64,000 nt of DNA, taken from NCBI GenBank assembly GCA_003254905.1, contig QANU01001756.1, forward strand, positions 1 through 64,000. The letters are read 5' to 3'. The notes beneath the pieces were generated by a model, which was given only the letters and a program-made list of their open reading frames with translations, was not told the origin of the DNA and searched no databases. The translations under genes and the position numbers were made by a program. The stretch comes from Nissolia schottii. Lineage: Eukaryota > Streptophyta > Magnoliopsida > Fabales > Fabaceae. Shown piece after piece: positions 48,013 through 60,154 of this stretch (position 1 is its first letter; every line of letters starts with the position of its first letter).

Positions 48013-50165
48013 TTTGGTTATGAAATTTATGGTTGTCCTGAAATTGTTTTATTTATTTGTTTATCGAAATTTTTCCCAAATATAATGAACCTTAATTTTG
48101 AGAATTGAGAATTTGGGAATATAATGTGTTATTTATTTTTATATATTCTTCCCAAATGTTATGAACCCTATTTTAAGGATTTGGGAATTTATGAACATCA
48201 CCTTTTGATTAATTTATGAGCCCTAATTGGGAATTTTTTTGGGAATAAAAGCTTTTCCGTTTGAGCCTCACGGTTTCCCTTTGAGCTTCACGGTTTCCTC
48301 TTCCGCACCATGTCTCCGCAGCGGCCTGTTGTGCGGTGCCCTCATAGCCCTCACGGTGCTGTGCGGTGTTCACCCTTCCTGAACGTGATGCCACACGGCG
48401 GCACAGAGGGGAGGCTGATAGCCATGAAAGACACGAGGGCGGAGAGTGCCGTGGGATCGACCGCTTCAGCTGCCGCATCATCCGCGAGCGTTGAGATGGC
48501 AGCAGAAAAGTATGCGGGCGGCGTGAAGGGGAGGGACTCACCGGCGAGGAAGCGAACGTGATAAAGGCCCTGGTGGTGGCGCCACGATTTGCGTTTGCCA
48601 TCGCGGTTTGAGCCGCGAATGCCTCTACAAGTTGCACCGCGAGTTGTTGTGCTGTGCGGTGGTGGTGCGTGGTCAGCGGCGGTTGTTTCTGTTCGCGAGC
48701 GTGGCTGGTGGCGCCGCTGCTCAACCACCGAAAGGTTGCCGCAGGCTGTCGTGTTGTGCTGCTGGTCTGCGTTTCAGCAGAATTATGTTTTTGTTCAAAA
48801 CAAAAGGAATTTAATTTTGGGTATGGGCCATTATGTGTTTTATTTAATTTTGGTTTATGTTAAAATACAAAACTGAAGGCTTTTTCATTTTGGGTTGGTT
48901 AATGTTTACGGGCCACTGTTTTCTGAAAGTTTATTTTTGGCCAAAACCGAAATGGGTTTCCTTTGTGAATAGGCTGTGTTGTTATTCAATTTTTGNGTCA
49001 TAATTAAAACATTTTTTCATCCCATTGAAAAAGTGTCTAAACTTATAACTATATTGTGTCTAGCGTCACTACAACTATCTACAACAACATGCAACGCACC
49101 ACTAACAATGTGCACACCATGATGTCTCCTGTTAAGCCTCTCAAATATTGACAACCCTAATGATGCACCATAAATATTCAATTCAACTATGAACCCCAAT
49201 TCAAAATGTAAATAGCGTCGGTCCATTACAAGCATTGCAAATTGTATACCATTTGTTACTCCTCACACTTGAGTTGTATTGCAGTGGTTTCTCTAAGTCA
49301 CAACATCATTTTAACTTTTCCATCTTCATAATTGGAAATCATCTGGGTTCACCAAAAATGGACTACACATACAAGTCCAACACAACTATTTCACCAAAAA
49401 TTGTGTTATTTGTACATTGAAAAACGGCGTGGATATCTTGTCCCCCTTCTAACAAAATTACGAATCTTGGATTCATCTTCCCTGTTTAAGCCAAATTCCT
49501 TCACTTTCCCTTCACCAAATGTGACATGTGTTGTGCAGACCAACGAACATTATGAATGTTGACTTGCATAAGCTACAGGTAGTCTTCATTTTACTCGTAA
49601 ATGCAACAACAAATTTGTCATAGTCAAACATCCCCGTCAACGACAAAAATTTATCAACACACACCAACATTTACTAAGCACACACTTGCCACTGTTGCCT
49701 ACATAAACATTATTGCCACATCCTACGATTGTTCTTTGCTAATTCAGTCTTGCAAACCAACTATGATTACCTGAGACGATAGCAACAATTATGTTCAACT
49801 ATCAATACATTGTTACAAACAGAATTAACTGAAAAAACAGTGTGTGGGTTAAATAAAATAATCACCATTGCAAATCAATGTCCACTGTGAGGTCTTCCGC
49901 AGACTAAGCGACGATATGATTGCCCGAGATTGTTTTCATCAGTCCTACGATTGCCATGGTGACACATGGAAANTGAACTGGTATATCCAAAGATAACATG
50001 CATGTTGGCTTGAGTGTGATTGATAATTATTATATTTTGAATTTGTGAATTTAAGTATCACCCAAAGGTGGACTTAAGTACATAACTGAAAGTTGTTTGA
50101 ATCTATTAAAGTTACTCAAAACATTAATGTATGAGTTTGTGTAAAATTTTGCGGTTCCCATAAAC
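48013..50165 (+). other. long non-coding leader or inserted DNA inside the Tnt1-like element
   Basis: 2.1 kb between primer site and gag, much longer than usual for copia. 48250-48780 is GC-rich with overlapping open frames on both strands (48209-48724 minus, 48310-48561 plus), none recognised. 48990-49975 looks like unrelated AT-rich insert. Ns at 48996 and 49972 mark uncertain bases. Confidence 0.5.
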
Positions 50166-50700
50166 GTGTATGGTTCAGTCAATGGTATTGTCAAGTTCAA
50201 GGGGTTGAATTATGATGAGAGGTCTGAACAAATCCGCTTCCATTTAGGCTTTATGGATTTGGACCTCGCATTAATAATGGATAAACCAGCAACCATTACT
50301 GAGACTAGTTCAGAAGAGGATAAAAACCTCTATCATGCTTGGGACAAGTCTAACCGACTGAGTGTGAACTTGATGAGAATAACATTGACTGATAATGTTA
50401 AACCATCCATGCCTAAGACATAAGATGCTAAGGCATTCATGGCAAAGATTAAGGAATACTCTCAATCGGACATTACTGACAAGTCCATTGTGAGCAGCTT
50501 GATGAATGAGTTGGTGAACAAGAAATTTGATTGGTCACAACCCATTCATGATCATGTGACTGAAATGAAAAATTTGTCAGCAAAAATGAAATCAATGGGC
50601 ATGGATGTGAGTGAGTCCTTTCTAGTACAGTTCATAATGAACTCACTTCCTCCTGAGTTTGGCCAGTTCTAGGTGAATTACAACACTATTAAGAAATGAA
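50166..50700 (+). pseudogene. gag: Tnt1-like gag pseudogene
   Basis: KFKGLNYDERSEQIRFHLG, ALIMDKPATITE, HAWDKSNRLSVNLMRITL, a TAA, then DAKAFMAKIKEYSQSDITDK, HVTEMKNLSAKMKSMGMDV and FIMNSLPPEFGQF before another stop. These are the UBN2-type gag blocks of Tnt1-like copia elements. No zinc knuckle follows; the sequence jumps at about 50745 to the pre-integrase region. Confidence 0.85.
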
Positions 50701-50744
50701 ATTTTAGGAAATTAAGGCCATGTTGGTTGAAGAGGAATGGAGGT

Positions 50745-51984
50745 TAAAGAAGATGAGGATCACTCTCTCCAATCTCACATTTCATGATGTTGCACGTAAT
50801 GAGAATTCTATTTTCTTGTGGCATCAAAGGTTAGGTCACATTTCCAAAGAAAAGATGTTGAGGTTATTGAAAAGTGAAATCTTACCTCAATTGGATTTTG
50901 ATGACTAGGATATATGTGTGGATTGCATTAAGGCAAGCAAACCAAGCATATATCGTAAGGTCCTGCCACGAGAAGCAGACAACTCCTTGAGTTGATACAC
51001 ACTGACATATGTGGTCCCTTCGACACTCCATCTTGGGGTGGTGAAAGGTACTTCATCACTTTTATTGATGACTTCTCATGTTATTGTTATTTGTATTTAC
51101 TGCATGAAAAATCTCAATTAGTGGACGTCCTTGAAATGTTCATTAATGAGGTAGAAAGGCAGTTGGATAGAAAAGTAAAGATTGTGAGGTCTAATAGAGG
51201 TGGTAAATATTATGGAAAGTTCAATGAAAGAGGACAATGTCCTGGTCCATTTGCAAAGTTCCTCGAAAGTCGGGGCATATCTGCATAATACACAATGCCC
51301 GGTACACCACAACAAAACGGTGTAGCTGAAAGGCAGAATCGTAATCTTATGGAAATGGTTAGGAGCGTGATAAATCATAGTAATGTACCTCCATCGTTGT
51401 GGATATATGCATTAAGATCCGCTACGTATCTGCTTAATAGGGTTCCTAGTAAGGCAGTTCCTAAGACTCCTTATGAACTATGGACAGGAAGGAAACCCAG
51501 TTTGAAGCATCTTCATGTTTGGGGTTGCTCGGCAGAAGTAATGGTATATAATCCACATGAAAGGAAGCTCGATGCAAGAACCGTTAGTGGTTATTTCATC
51601 GGCTATCCTGAAAAGTCAAAGGGGTACATATTTTATTGCCCTAATCATAGTACGAGAATAGTTGAGTCTGGTAATGGTAGGTTCCTTGAAAATGGTCAGT
51701 TCAGTGGGAGTGAAGAATCACGAAAGGTGGATATTCAAGAGAACCGTGTAGAAACCCCTACACCTAATGTTTCTCCTCAAGTTGTTGTACCTTTTATTAT
51801 ATCACAGTCACACAACATTCCAGGGCAACAAATCAATGTTCCAAGCCCACAAGATGAACATATGGATAATGAACCAACCAATGATGTGCAAGTCACTAAT
51901 GAGCAAATGGTGGATGAACCGCAAGTAATACCTTTAAGAAAGTCTGAAAAGAAGAAAAGACCAGCTATTTTAGTTTTCAGATGA
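50745..51984 (+). pseudogene. pol: Tnt1-like integrase pseudogene
   Basis: GAG-pre-integrase FLWHQRLGHISKEKMLRLLK, then a stop, a Cys pair, a stop near 50995, and the integrase core HTDICGPFDTPSWGGERYFI, SNRGGKYYG and TPQQNGVAERQNRNLMEMVR. In the middle catalytic block the usual Asp and Glu are replaced (SNRGGKYYG), so the core is inactive besides carrying stops at about 51286 and elsewhere. A Pro/Ser/Glu-rich linker runs to 51984. Confidence 0.88.
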
Positions 51985-53612
51985 CTATATGGTTTATTCA
52001 CTTCAGCATGAATGTGACTTAAGCATCGACAAAGATCCAGTCTCATACAAGCAAGCCATGAAATGTGGCAATTCTGAAAAGTGGCTCAATGCTATGAAAG
52101 AAGAGTTGAAATCAATGGATGACAATAAGGTTTGGGATCTAGTCGAGTTGTCGGGAGGTTCAGAGCGAGTTGGTTGTAAATGAGTCTTTAAGACAAAACT
52201 AGACTCGAAAGGCAACATTGAAATATAAAAGGCTAGACTTGTCGCCAAAGGTTACACTCAAAAGAACGACATTGACTACAAAGAGACATTATCTTCAGTT
52301 TCAAAGAAGGACTCTTTGAGAATTGTTATGGCCTTGGTGGCTCATTACGACCTAGAGCTTTACCAAATGGATGTAAAGACCGCGTTTCTTAATGGTGACT
52401 TAGTAGAAAAGGTTTATATGGACCAACCCGAAGTGTTCTTGACCACAGGAAAAGAAAACTTGGTGTGTAAGTTAAAGAAGTCAATATATGGACTAAAACA
52501 AGCTTCCCGGTAGTGGTATGTTAAGTTCAATGATACTATCTTGTCATACGATTTTGTAGACAACACTGTTAATCAGTGTATCTACATGAAGGTCAGTGGG
52601 AGCAAGTTTATTATATTAGTTCTGTATGTTGACGATGTTCTTCATGCTGCGAATGATGTTGGCTTGTTACATGATGAAAAGAAATTTCTCTCTAACAAGT
52701 TTGAAATGAAAGGTATGGGTGAGGCATCCTATGTGATAGGAATAGAAATATTCCGTGAAAGATCACAAGGAGTATTGAGATTGTATCAGAATGGCTATAT
52801 TAATAAAGTGTTAGAGAGATTTAGAATGGAAAGTTGATCTTCAAGAATAGTTTCAATCCAGAAGGGAGATAAGTTTAGCCAAATGTAGAGTCCCATAATG
52901 AATTGGAACGTAAAGAAATGGAGTGTATCCTTTATGATTCTGTGGTTGGGAGCTTGATGTATGCTCAAACATGCACTTGACCGGATATAAGTTTTGCTGT
53001 TGGAATGCTGAGCCGGCATTAAAGTAATCACAGAATAGACCACTGGAAAGCTGTAAAGAAGGTCCTTAGGTACTTGCAAGGCACCAAGGATTACATGCTC
53101 ACTTATAGAAAATCAAATAGCCTTGAAGTAGTTGGCTACTCAGATTCAAACTATGCAGGGTGTATAGACTTCAGGAAATCCACATTTGGTTATGTCCTTT
53201 TACTAACTAGAGGGTTGTTTCATGGAAAAGTGGGAAATAGTCTATCATTGTTACTTCTACTATGGAGGCTAAATTTGTGGCATGATTTGAGGCCACAGTT
53301 CATGCATTATGGTTACGGAATTTTGTCTTGGGGCTTAGTGTTGTCAACAGCATAGCTAGGCCGCTAAGAATTTATTGTAATAATTCCGCAGTTGTCTTCT
53401 TCTCGAAGAATGACAAGTATTCCAAGGATGAAAAACACATGGATTTAAAGTACTTGTCAGTTAAGGAAGAAGTGTAGAAACAGAAAGTGTCAATTGAGCA
53501 TATTGGTACAAGATCAATGATAGCAGATCCGCTAACCAAAGGGTTGTCGCCCAAAACGTTTTCTGGTCATGTTAAAGGTATGGGCATTACTGATAAGTCC
53601 TTGTTAGCTTGA
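51985..53612 (+). pseudogene. pol: Tnt1-like RT and RNase H pseudogene
   Basis: RT blocks: KWLNAMKEELKSMDDNKVWD, KARLVAKGYTQKND, YQMDVKTAFLNGDL, KSIYGLKQASR (then TAG) and LYVDDVLHAAND. RNase H blocks: GYSDSNYAGCIDFRKSTFGY, then a frameshift, and the C-terminal SIEHIGTRSMIADPLTKGLS and a MGI end. Stops interrupt at about 52181, 52226, 52512, 52836 and beyond. Confidence 0.88.
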
Positions 53613-53965
53613 TATGTATACATATGTGCGGATCTTGCTTGTATGGTTATGACACTTATGAATTCAGTTAAAGTTATGTTTTTGCTTTATTTATTTGTTA
53701 TTCACATCATATTATGTACATGTATTGTTCTGTGTGATAACATGTTATGGACATTAAAGCCAAAGGTCATAATATGCATTGATTAAAGCTATTTGGGTTG
53801 AGTTGCTTGTGATACATGGAAGGAAACATGTCGTTTTAATTGACATTTACCGCCATGATTCAACCAGCTTAATTCAATGAAAGATGATGACTCGAGTTCT
53901 CCAATGTAAAGTGTGCACTTATAGTTATTGGATCTTCAAGTCGTCACATGGACCAAGTGGGAGAT

Positions 53966-54427
53966 TGTAAGATTATTCCATAATCTCATAAAGATTATTC
54001 CATAATCTCATAAAGATTTGGTCTATGTAACTTACAGTGATACTAACTCTAATTAAAGGGAATCAAGATGATGGCAATTGATTCTATAAGATATGATAGA
54101 GTTAGTGGGGGTATTTTAGTAAAACCGACCCTCCCCTCTCCCTTATTAATAAAATGACGTTACTCAAAGAAAAATATAAGGATTCAAGGATTCTAAAGAA
54201 TTCAGAAATCATTAGGGTTTGAGGTTTGCCAAAGGAAACGCGCTTCTCACCATCAGAATGGGTTGAAAGGATCAAAGGAAGAGAGGAGAAAAGAATCGTC
54301 AATTCCATCCAATCACCATATGGATCCGGGTATGTGTTTCTATTCTTAACCTCGTTTACAGTGTGATAATCATAAATTTCAAGATCGTTGTTTCCATGAA
54401 TTGATCAATGGAAAATCACAACTTACA
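53966..54427 (+). repeat. 3' LTR of the Tnt1-like element
   Basis: 462 bp. Same as 47657-47998 plus a block at about 54308-54418 and a duplicated 24-25 bp piece near the left end. Confidence 0.8.
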
Positions 54428-57400
54428 TTTTTTACTAAAACTTATTATTTATTTATTATTTATAACTAATGGATATCTTTATATCCATAAAAAAAAAGGA
54501 TTTCTTTATATGTGATATGACAACTACTAAAAAAAATTATTTTCACTAAATCTATTCTTTAGGATTAAAGCAATCACTTATATGTCATATGGGTCACTTA
54601 GTATTTTTCTCCAGATAACTCCATCAAAGCAATCAGATCGTTCACCTGGTCTACCACAATGACCCCCGGATCCTTAGTTGTTTCAATTTTCTTCTTTAAT
54701 GCTATAATGCCTTAGGCATTTATTCAGGAATACCTCACCTTCATATTTTTTCTCTTGTTCTTAGGAACCTCTTTGTATTTGATTTTCATTGATGATTTGA
54801 ATACAAAATTACTATCTTCGATAAGACAAAAAAAATAAAAAAAAACTATTATCTATACCTAAATGAAGTATTTTTAAATGTCCTGTAACAACTCCTAATA
54901 GCAATTAAAGTAAAATTAGTACTGCTAAAATACTCTACAAATAAATTAAATTATCTCTAAGTATTTTTTAGAGTGGATTAAAGAAAAATGAATGGATGAT
55001 ACAACATTAAAATATAATTGTCTTAAAGAAAAATATTATTTGTAATCGTAACAAAATATATTGATTAATTCAATGTCAGTACCACAGGTGCACCGTATGC
55101 TAAGTTGTCCTTTTCGTCCTAAAGTTATTTTTAATTAACGGTACGGTCAGCACCCCTTGCTCACTGCCTTTGCTTTTGCTTTCGTCCTAAACCTTATATT
55201 GCCACGGAAGATTATCGTATCCAGGAAGAAAAAAAGAAGCAAGAGAAAAGGATAAGTCCCAGGTATATTTTCACCATATTCATCCTCCTTGCTTTTCTTG
55301 CATCTTTTAATCTCTCCAACTCGTCCACAACCATTGGTATATACTCACACACTCCTTCTATCTTAGCATTCTTCCATTTCTTTTTTCTGCTTCTAGAAGA
55401 AGAGCAGTCATGAGGAATGCCATGGACCTCCCGGCCATTGGTGCGCAAGAGAGGGGGGTTCCCACAGAGCCTGAACCCCGCAACATTGGTTCCTATTTAC
55501 CAATTATCTCCCCAGATAACGGCTATTACAGTTATTGTATTCTTGGAAAAGGAGGTCTTGTGATTCTTTAAACCTTTGCAAATTTTAGAACCGTTTGCAT
55601 CACTGCAAATCTGACTTGACCCAATAAAAGCTTAAATCTTGGAGGGGTTTAGATTGATGTGAGAAAAAATTATCAAAGGTTGTTTTATTTTTGATCTACA
55701 AAAGGCATTGCCTTTTCTCACCCTTGCCAGATCCAGCTTCAACGGTTAGCAACACCACGTACTTCGAGTTCACTGGATGCCCATACTAAAAGGAAAATCA
55801 AAAGACTCTTTAATAAGATGGAAATCACAGTATATTAAATCTTTTTAGGTTTCAAGTTAAATTATGAAAGCTATTATATCTTTGGGCCTCCCATCAAAGG
55901 TGCACAATCCAACTTGAGAGCAGATCTTCTTGGGCTTTGCCTACCGCCCAAGTGAAAACCATTTAGGTTTCAATTCATTTTTATACTTACATAATTGAAA
56001 TTTAAAATTATTTGAATTTCAGATCCATCAGCTAATATGTTTGAATTAGTATGTACAAATAATAGTATTGTTTCTAGGGTGTGATAATAACATTATTATT
56101 TTTTATTCAATTAACTGTATAGTAATAGAGCGATTGGTATATTATTTTCCTTTTCAAATGGGCAAACTAGTCACTAAACTTGTCCTTTCTCACCAGATAC
56201 ACCATTCAGATTACACATATATATGTATGAATGTATATGTATATGCATGTGTGTGAAAGTGAGTAACATGAATTCATATGTTATCTCTCTTTTAAAACAA
56301 TCACTAATACATTAGCACTAGAAAGAATATTAGTCTTAGAAAGAATATAGGTTACTCGTTGCTACATAGAAGGAAAACATATTGCCTTTGGATATGACTC
56401 TGGCTTCTCCCCTATCTGGTTTACAAGGTCCTACGGTTTTTAGTCTGTGTTCCGTATTTGTTCATTTTCCCCTAAAAATCTCAATGAGATAGGATTATGC
56501 ATATGTAAGAGCAAAAGGCTATATTTTACTACTATATGTGCGTTCAGGGGCGGGTTTAGAGGAGAGCCTGTTCCTACAAAAACTTTTACTTTATTACATA
56601 CTCGTAAAAATGACCCCTTTTTTTAATCTAACTAGTCATCCTAACTTAGTGGTTAAATAGTAACATTAGATGCCTTGCACCCCTTTATTGCAGGTTTGAA
56701 TCCCATCTATTTCTTTTTGCAAATGGATGTATAAAATTGTCATGAATGTGGAACATGACATATGTGTAATGGATATTTGAAATTGGCATGATCATGGGAA
56801 TATGAATGGTGTTAAATAAAAAGACTACGTTGCATTTTATTTTTATGAAAAAAAAGATATAAAACCCTATTAATTTTTTAAAACTATGATGTGCATTTCA
56901 TTTTCTACCATTAATTATTTTTTAAGGTTAAAATAAGTGCATTTTTGAACGCTAAAGGCTAGAGATTAATAGAGAATAAGGCAAATTGGAATAACTTAAT
57001 TTTCTTGATTCATTCATTGAGCAAACGGTTCGTAAATACAAAGATGGAATTGAAAATAGAATAAGACAAAAGTATAGAATTCTTATCCTAGTACAGTAGT
57101 ACTAATCATTAGTCTGTAATCGATGTGGAATTCCCTGCCCATTGTTGTCGGTCATGTTGCCATGTATGTAGTGATTCCAGCCTAGAGATCTGCGGCTCTT
57201 CCTCTTGGGCCTTGAAGGCACTTCATCTTGGTCCGAGTTACTATGGGACTCATCTTTAATTGTTGCAGGCCCAATATGAGTTATAGGACTCATATCAACC
57301 TTAATTCTAAATTGCAATTTGCACGTGAGAAGAGTCCTATCCTCTCACTTTTATAATGTGATAAGAAAAATGTCATTTCACTTTTGGCCCCCCTTTCATT

Positions 57401-57892
57401 CAAGTAAGTATGAATTAAGAGATTCCAGTTTGATGATATTCATTGTTTCAACTAGATGGTTTAAGGGCAACCGATTTTGAGGTGTATGCTTGTTGCTCTG
57501 CAAAGTGGGTCGACAAACAAGTTGTTTCCAGCAAGGGTGGAGAGTCTGTGGGGGAAAATGTCAAAACAATCAAATATTTCTCACTCAAACTCACTAACAC
57601 TTAAAAGGAATTAGGTAGTAGGTGTTTTGTTGTGAGGAAATTTTTTATTGGGTTTGTGAATGTTATTCATGGATCATCTGGCGATTGGCCGAGAGGGAGT
57701 AGCTAGGTAGGATGGGGTAGCAATGTTACACGGTCATGTAGTGCACGTGGAGTGGCATTGTTGTAATGGGAAGTTTGTTAGTATGTTGTATTGGGTACAG
57801 AATCACCTTAAGTAGTATGATCAAGTTAGTTAATTATAATAATGTTTCTTTTCATGTATGTATGTTTCATGGTGTGTATTAATTAATGGCAG
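54428..57892. other. gene-poor spacer with small unassigned frames
   Basis: AT-rich throughout. A plus-strand frame from ATG about 55411 (MRNAMDLPAIGAQERGVPTE..., about 53 aa, stop near 55572) and a minus-strand frame 57317-57102 (a basic stretch RPKRKSRRS) have coding-like composition but no family I recognise. No RNA gene, LTR pair or TIR was found. Confidence 0.4.
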
Positions 57893-58243
57893 GATCTGGT
57901 ATATGTTCATGAAGTTTCTGGTTTTGTATGTGGGGGTGGCTATTCCCTTGGAGAGGGCATTCCACTACGAGCATCTATTTGTTGAGCTTCCTTGGATTGG
58001 TTTGATGGGCAGTTTGTTGTCAGTGTTTTACTCGCAGTTGACATGGTGTTGGCATTTTTTGTTGCATACCGAGATGAGAAAACAGGCTTGCTCGTAGTCG
58101 AACCAGGTCTCATTGCTGGGAAATATATCAAAAACTATTTGATGTATGATGTGTTCTTCGTTGTATCTCTATGGTTCCCACATTATGCTTTTAGCTGTGT
58201 GATGCGCTTCTTTTGTCTCTATAGACTCAAAAGACATATTTAG
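57893..58243 (+). pseudogene. probable Shaker-type potassium channel fragment (S1-S4 region), decayed
   Basis: In one frame RIWYMFMKFLVLYVGVAIPL then ERAFH resembles the S1 block of plant Shaker channels (W..F...LV.Y.....P.E.AF). After a frame change, LLAVDMVLAFFVAYRDEKTG then LLVVEPGLIAGKY resembles the S2-S3 block (AVDIVLTFFVAY.D..TYLLV). MRFFCLYRLKRHI resembles the start of S4 (LRLWRLRRV). A splice-acceptor-like AG precedes the segment at 57891-57892. Pore, linker and cyclic-nucleotide-binding domains are not found nearby, and the frame change shows decay. A cyclic-nucleotide-gated channel origin is the main alternative. Confidence 0.5.
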
Positions 58244-59085
58244 AGGGTAATGTGAAAGATTATTTTTATAAGGTTCATAATTTTACTTTTGAGTGTAAGT
58301 ATTTTTATATTTTTATATATGTTTTGTTATTAGTTAATGTAAATTGAAAAAAAAAATATTAAATTGAATACCCTCCCATTAAGATATATCTTTACTATAG
58401 TCCTGCTACACGTACACAAAAAAATATACACCACACATACACCCTATACTTATATACATAAAGTTTGTGTTTTAATGTCTGTAATGATTGTGCACTTAAT
58501 TAAGTATAATTGAGAATATCATCTATAAGTTTGTAATGTTTGTGAACTCATGAGAATAAAGTTTGTACACTATTAATGGTGTATGTATGGGTGTATAAAA
58601 TTGGGTGTACATGTAGCATTTTTGATCTTTACTATTATAAAATTGTTGAACAAGAAGAAATTCAAATAAAATCTTATCATCCTCGCGTTGTTACGGAAAC
58701 TTTTGCTGGGATTTTCACTTAAACTAGTGACATGTAGAAAAAACTTTCGTGGCTTCCATCGAGATTCTAATTTGTCTTATCTAGATATAATCCCCGCTAC
58801 ATGGAGAGCTCTAGTTTTCTATAGGCCTCTTCAATATTCCTGGTAGCCAAGGTAAGATTGTCAAAGCGTTGATCCAGATGAATGTGTATGGTGTGGTGAA
58901 AGGGGGAGGAAGGGAAGCATAAGGAGTAAGTGAGGGAAGTGGGAGAAACCAATAAACTATCCATCCCACATATCGTTAGAACTATTAATTGAAAAGATGA
59001 GTAGCCTATCAGTGGGAGGAAAGGCACCATTTATAGTAGCAAACCAACGAGTGTCCTCACATAAGGTGAATCAGTGATACCTACA
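58244..59085. other. spacer with GTTTGTGCAC-like units
   Basis: 58450-58620 has AAAGTTTGTG, TAAGTTTGTAATGTTTGTG and AAAGTTTGTACAC phrases like those at 9200-9780. 58380-58440 has CACACATACACC. No gene supported; the minus frame 59030-58797 is unrecognised. Confidence 0.4.
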
Positions 59086-59400
59086 CCAGAGCCAAAGGAG
59101 GTTAGCTAAAACGGATTGTGTTCAAGTTATAGAGGCTCTGCACAAAAGCTCAATTGTTGGAACTTATTTTTATGTGTTGCTTTGTGATTGTTTAATGCTT
59201 TATAGGGAGTTTACTTTATGTTCTTTCATTCATGTTGGCAGAATAGGCAATAAGGTAGCACATGCTTTAACTAAACTTTTGCCATGTCAAACGATGATTT
59301 AATTTAAATTGAGGAAGCTTTCCCTTTCCTTTGTAATCTTGTCTATTTTGATATTTTGGCCTCTCCGGCCTGATAAATATTGGGCAATGATTATCTTAAA
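59086..59400 (+). pseudogene. probable LINE C-terminal RNase H remnant
   Basis: The frame reads DCVQVIEALHKSSIVGTYF, then FIHVGRIGNKVAHALTKLL, resembling the end of the RNase H-like domain of plant LINEs (SF-HV-R-GN-VAH-LA). Stops and shifts are present. It could instead be an unrelated decayed sequence. Confidence 0.4.
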
Positions 59401-59894
59401 AAATAAAATCTCGTTAAACAAGTATAACAGCATTTGGTCACAATTAGTTTAGTCCATTTTACCCATCTCCTTATTTTTCAATCAAACTATCTATTTTTCA
59501 ATAATAATAATAATAAAAAACCTATTACGTAGTATTACCTTGGGATAGATATATGATATGATGGTGGTATTATGACTTAATAAATGCCTTCAATTGTAGA
59601 TTAAATTGCTTGCGACGCATGGTGCTGCATGCTTTTTCTACTTTCTCACCCGAGATCATCACTATAAGCAGACATGGCTTTCATATGCTCTTGATATGGA
59701 GGGTAGTAGTATGTGGCATAAGTATGTGACATCATTCTATTTAGCCATAGTGACTCTATNCTCTATTCCAAACTAACAAGAATAATTCACATCATTCTCC
59801 AACTCTTATTCTAAATTCTTCTTTCTGCAACTGGTTCTTCATCTCCAGCCACAGGCACTGCTATCGCTGCTGTTCTTCCTTCGGTTGCAGAACC
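59401..59894. other. spacer, possible 5' leader of the next segment
   Basis: No gene seen. 59760-59894 is pyrimidine-rich and resembles a plant 5' UTR just before the ATG at 59895. One N at 59760. Confidence 0.4.
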
Positions 59895-60154
59895 ATGAGA
59901 TTTCTCAATTCTTGCATATCTCAGTGGAAAACTCGACAAATTGTTGGTAAGTACATATTATATACATTAAAGTTTTCTTCCTCCTCATATATGTGCTTAT
60001 GACAATTCCCTCACTTTTATTCTTTATTTTCTTTCAAGGGTCACAGCCACCATGAGCTGAGAGTGATGACGGTGGCACCAACCAACGCATAGATGCCTTG
60101 ACCGAATCGATTCAAAACTTGGGAGACACCTTGACGAGAATTGATGCTGATATC
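59895..60154 (+). pseudogene. intron-containing transcript-like segment, copy 1 (unknown family)
   Basis: ATG 59895 opens MRFLNSCISQWKTRQIV, with a strong donor GTAAGT at 59947. A pyrimidine-rich tract ends CTTTCAAG at about 60040, followed by a block with words for TNQRIDALTESIQNLGDTLT and RIDADI. The same block recurs at 62459-62580. The exon phases do not join cleanly, so coding is uncertain. Helical, coiled-coil-like composition; no family recognised. The LTR at 60155 cuts it. Confidence 0.35.

Larger units (their letters stand above)
47657..54427 (+). mobile_element. decayed Tnt1-like Ty1/copia retrotransposon with both LTRs
   Basis: The 5' LTR 47657-47998 and 3' LTR 53966-54427 both start TGTAAG and end CTTACA. 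An initiator tRNA-Met primer site TGGTATCAGAGC sits at 48001-48012 and a purine-rich tract (AAGTGGGAGAT) precedes the 3' LTR. Gag, integrase, RT and RNase H follow in copia order on the plus strand, all with stops. The zinc knuckle and protease region appears deleted. No matching target duplication was found. Confidence 0.85.
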
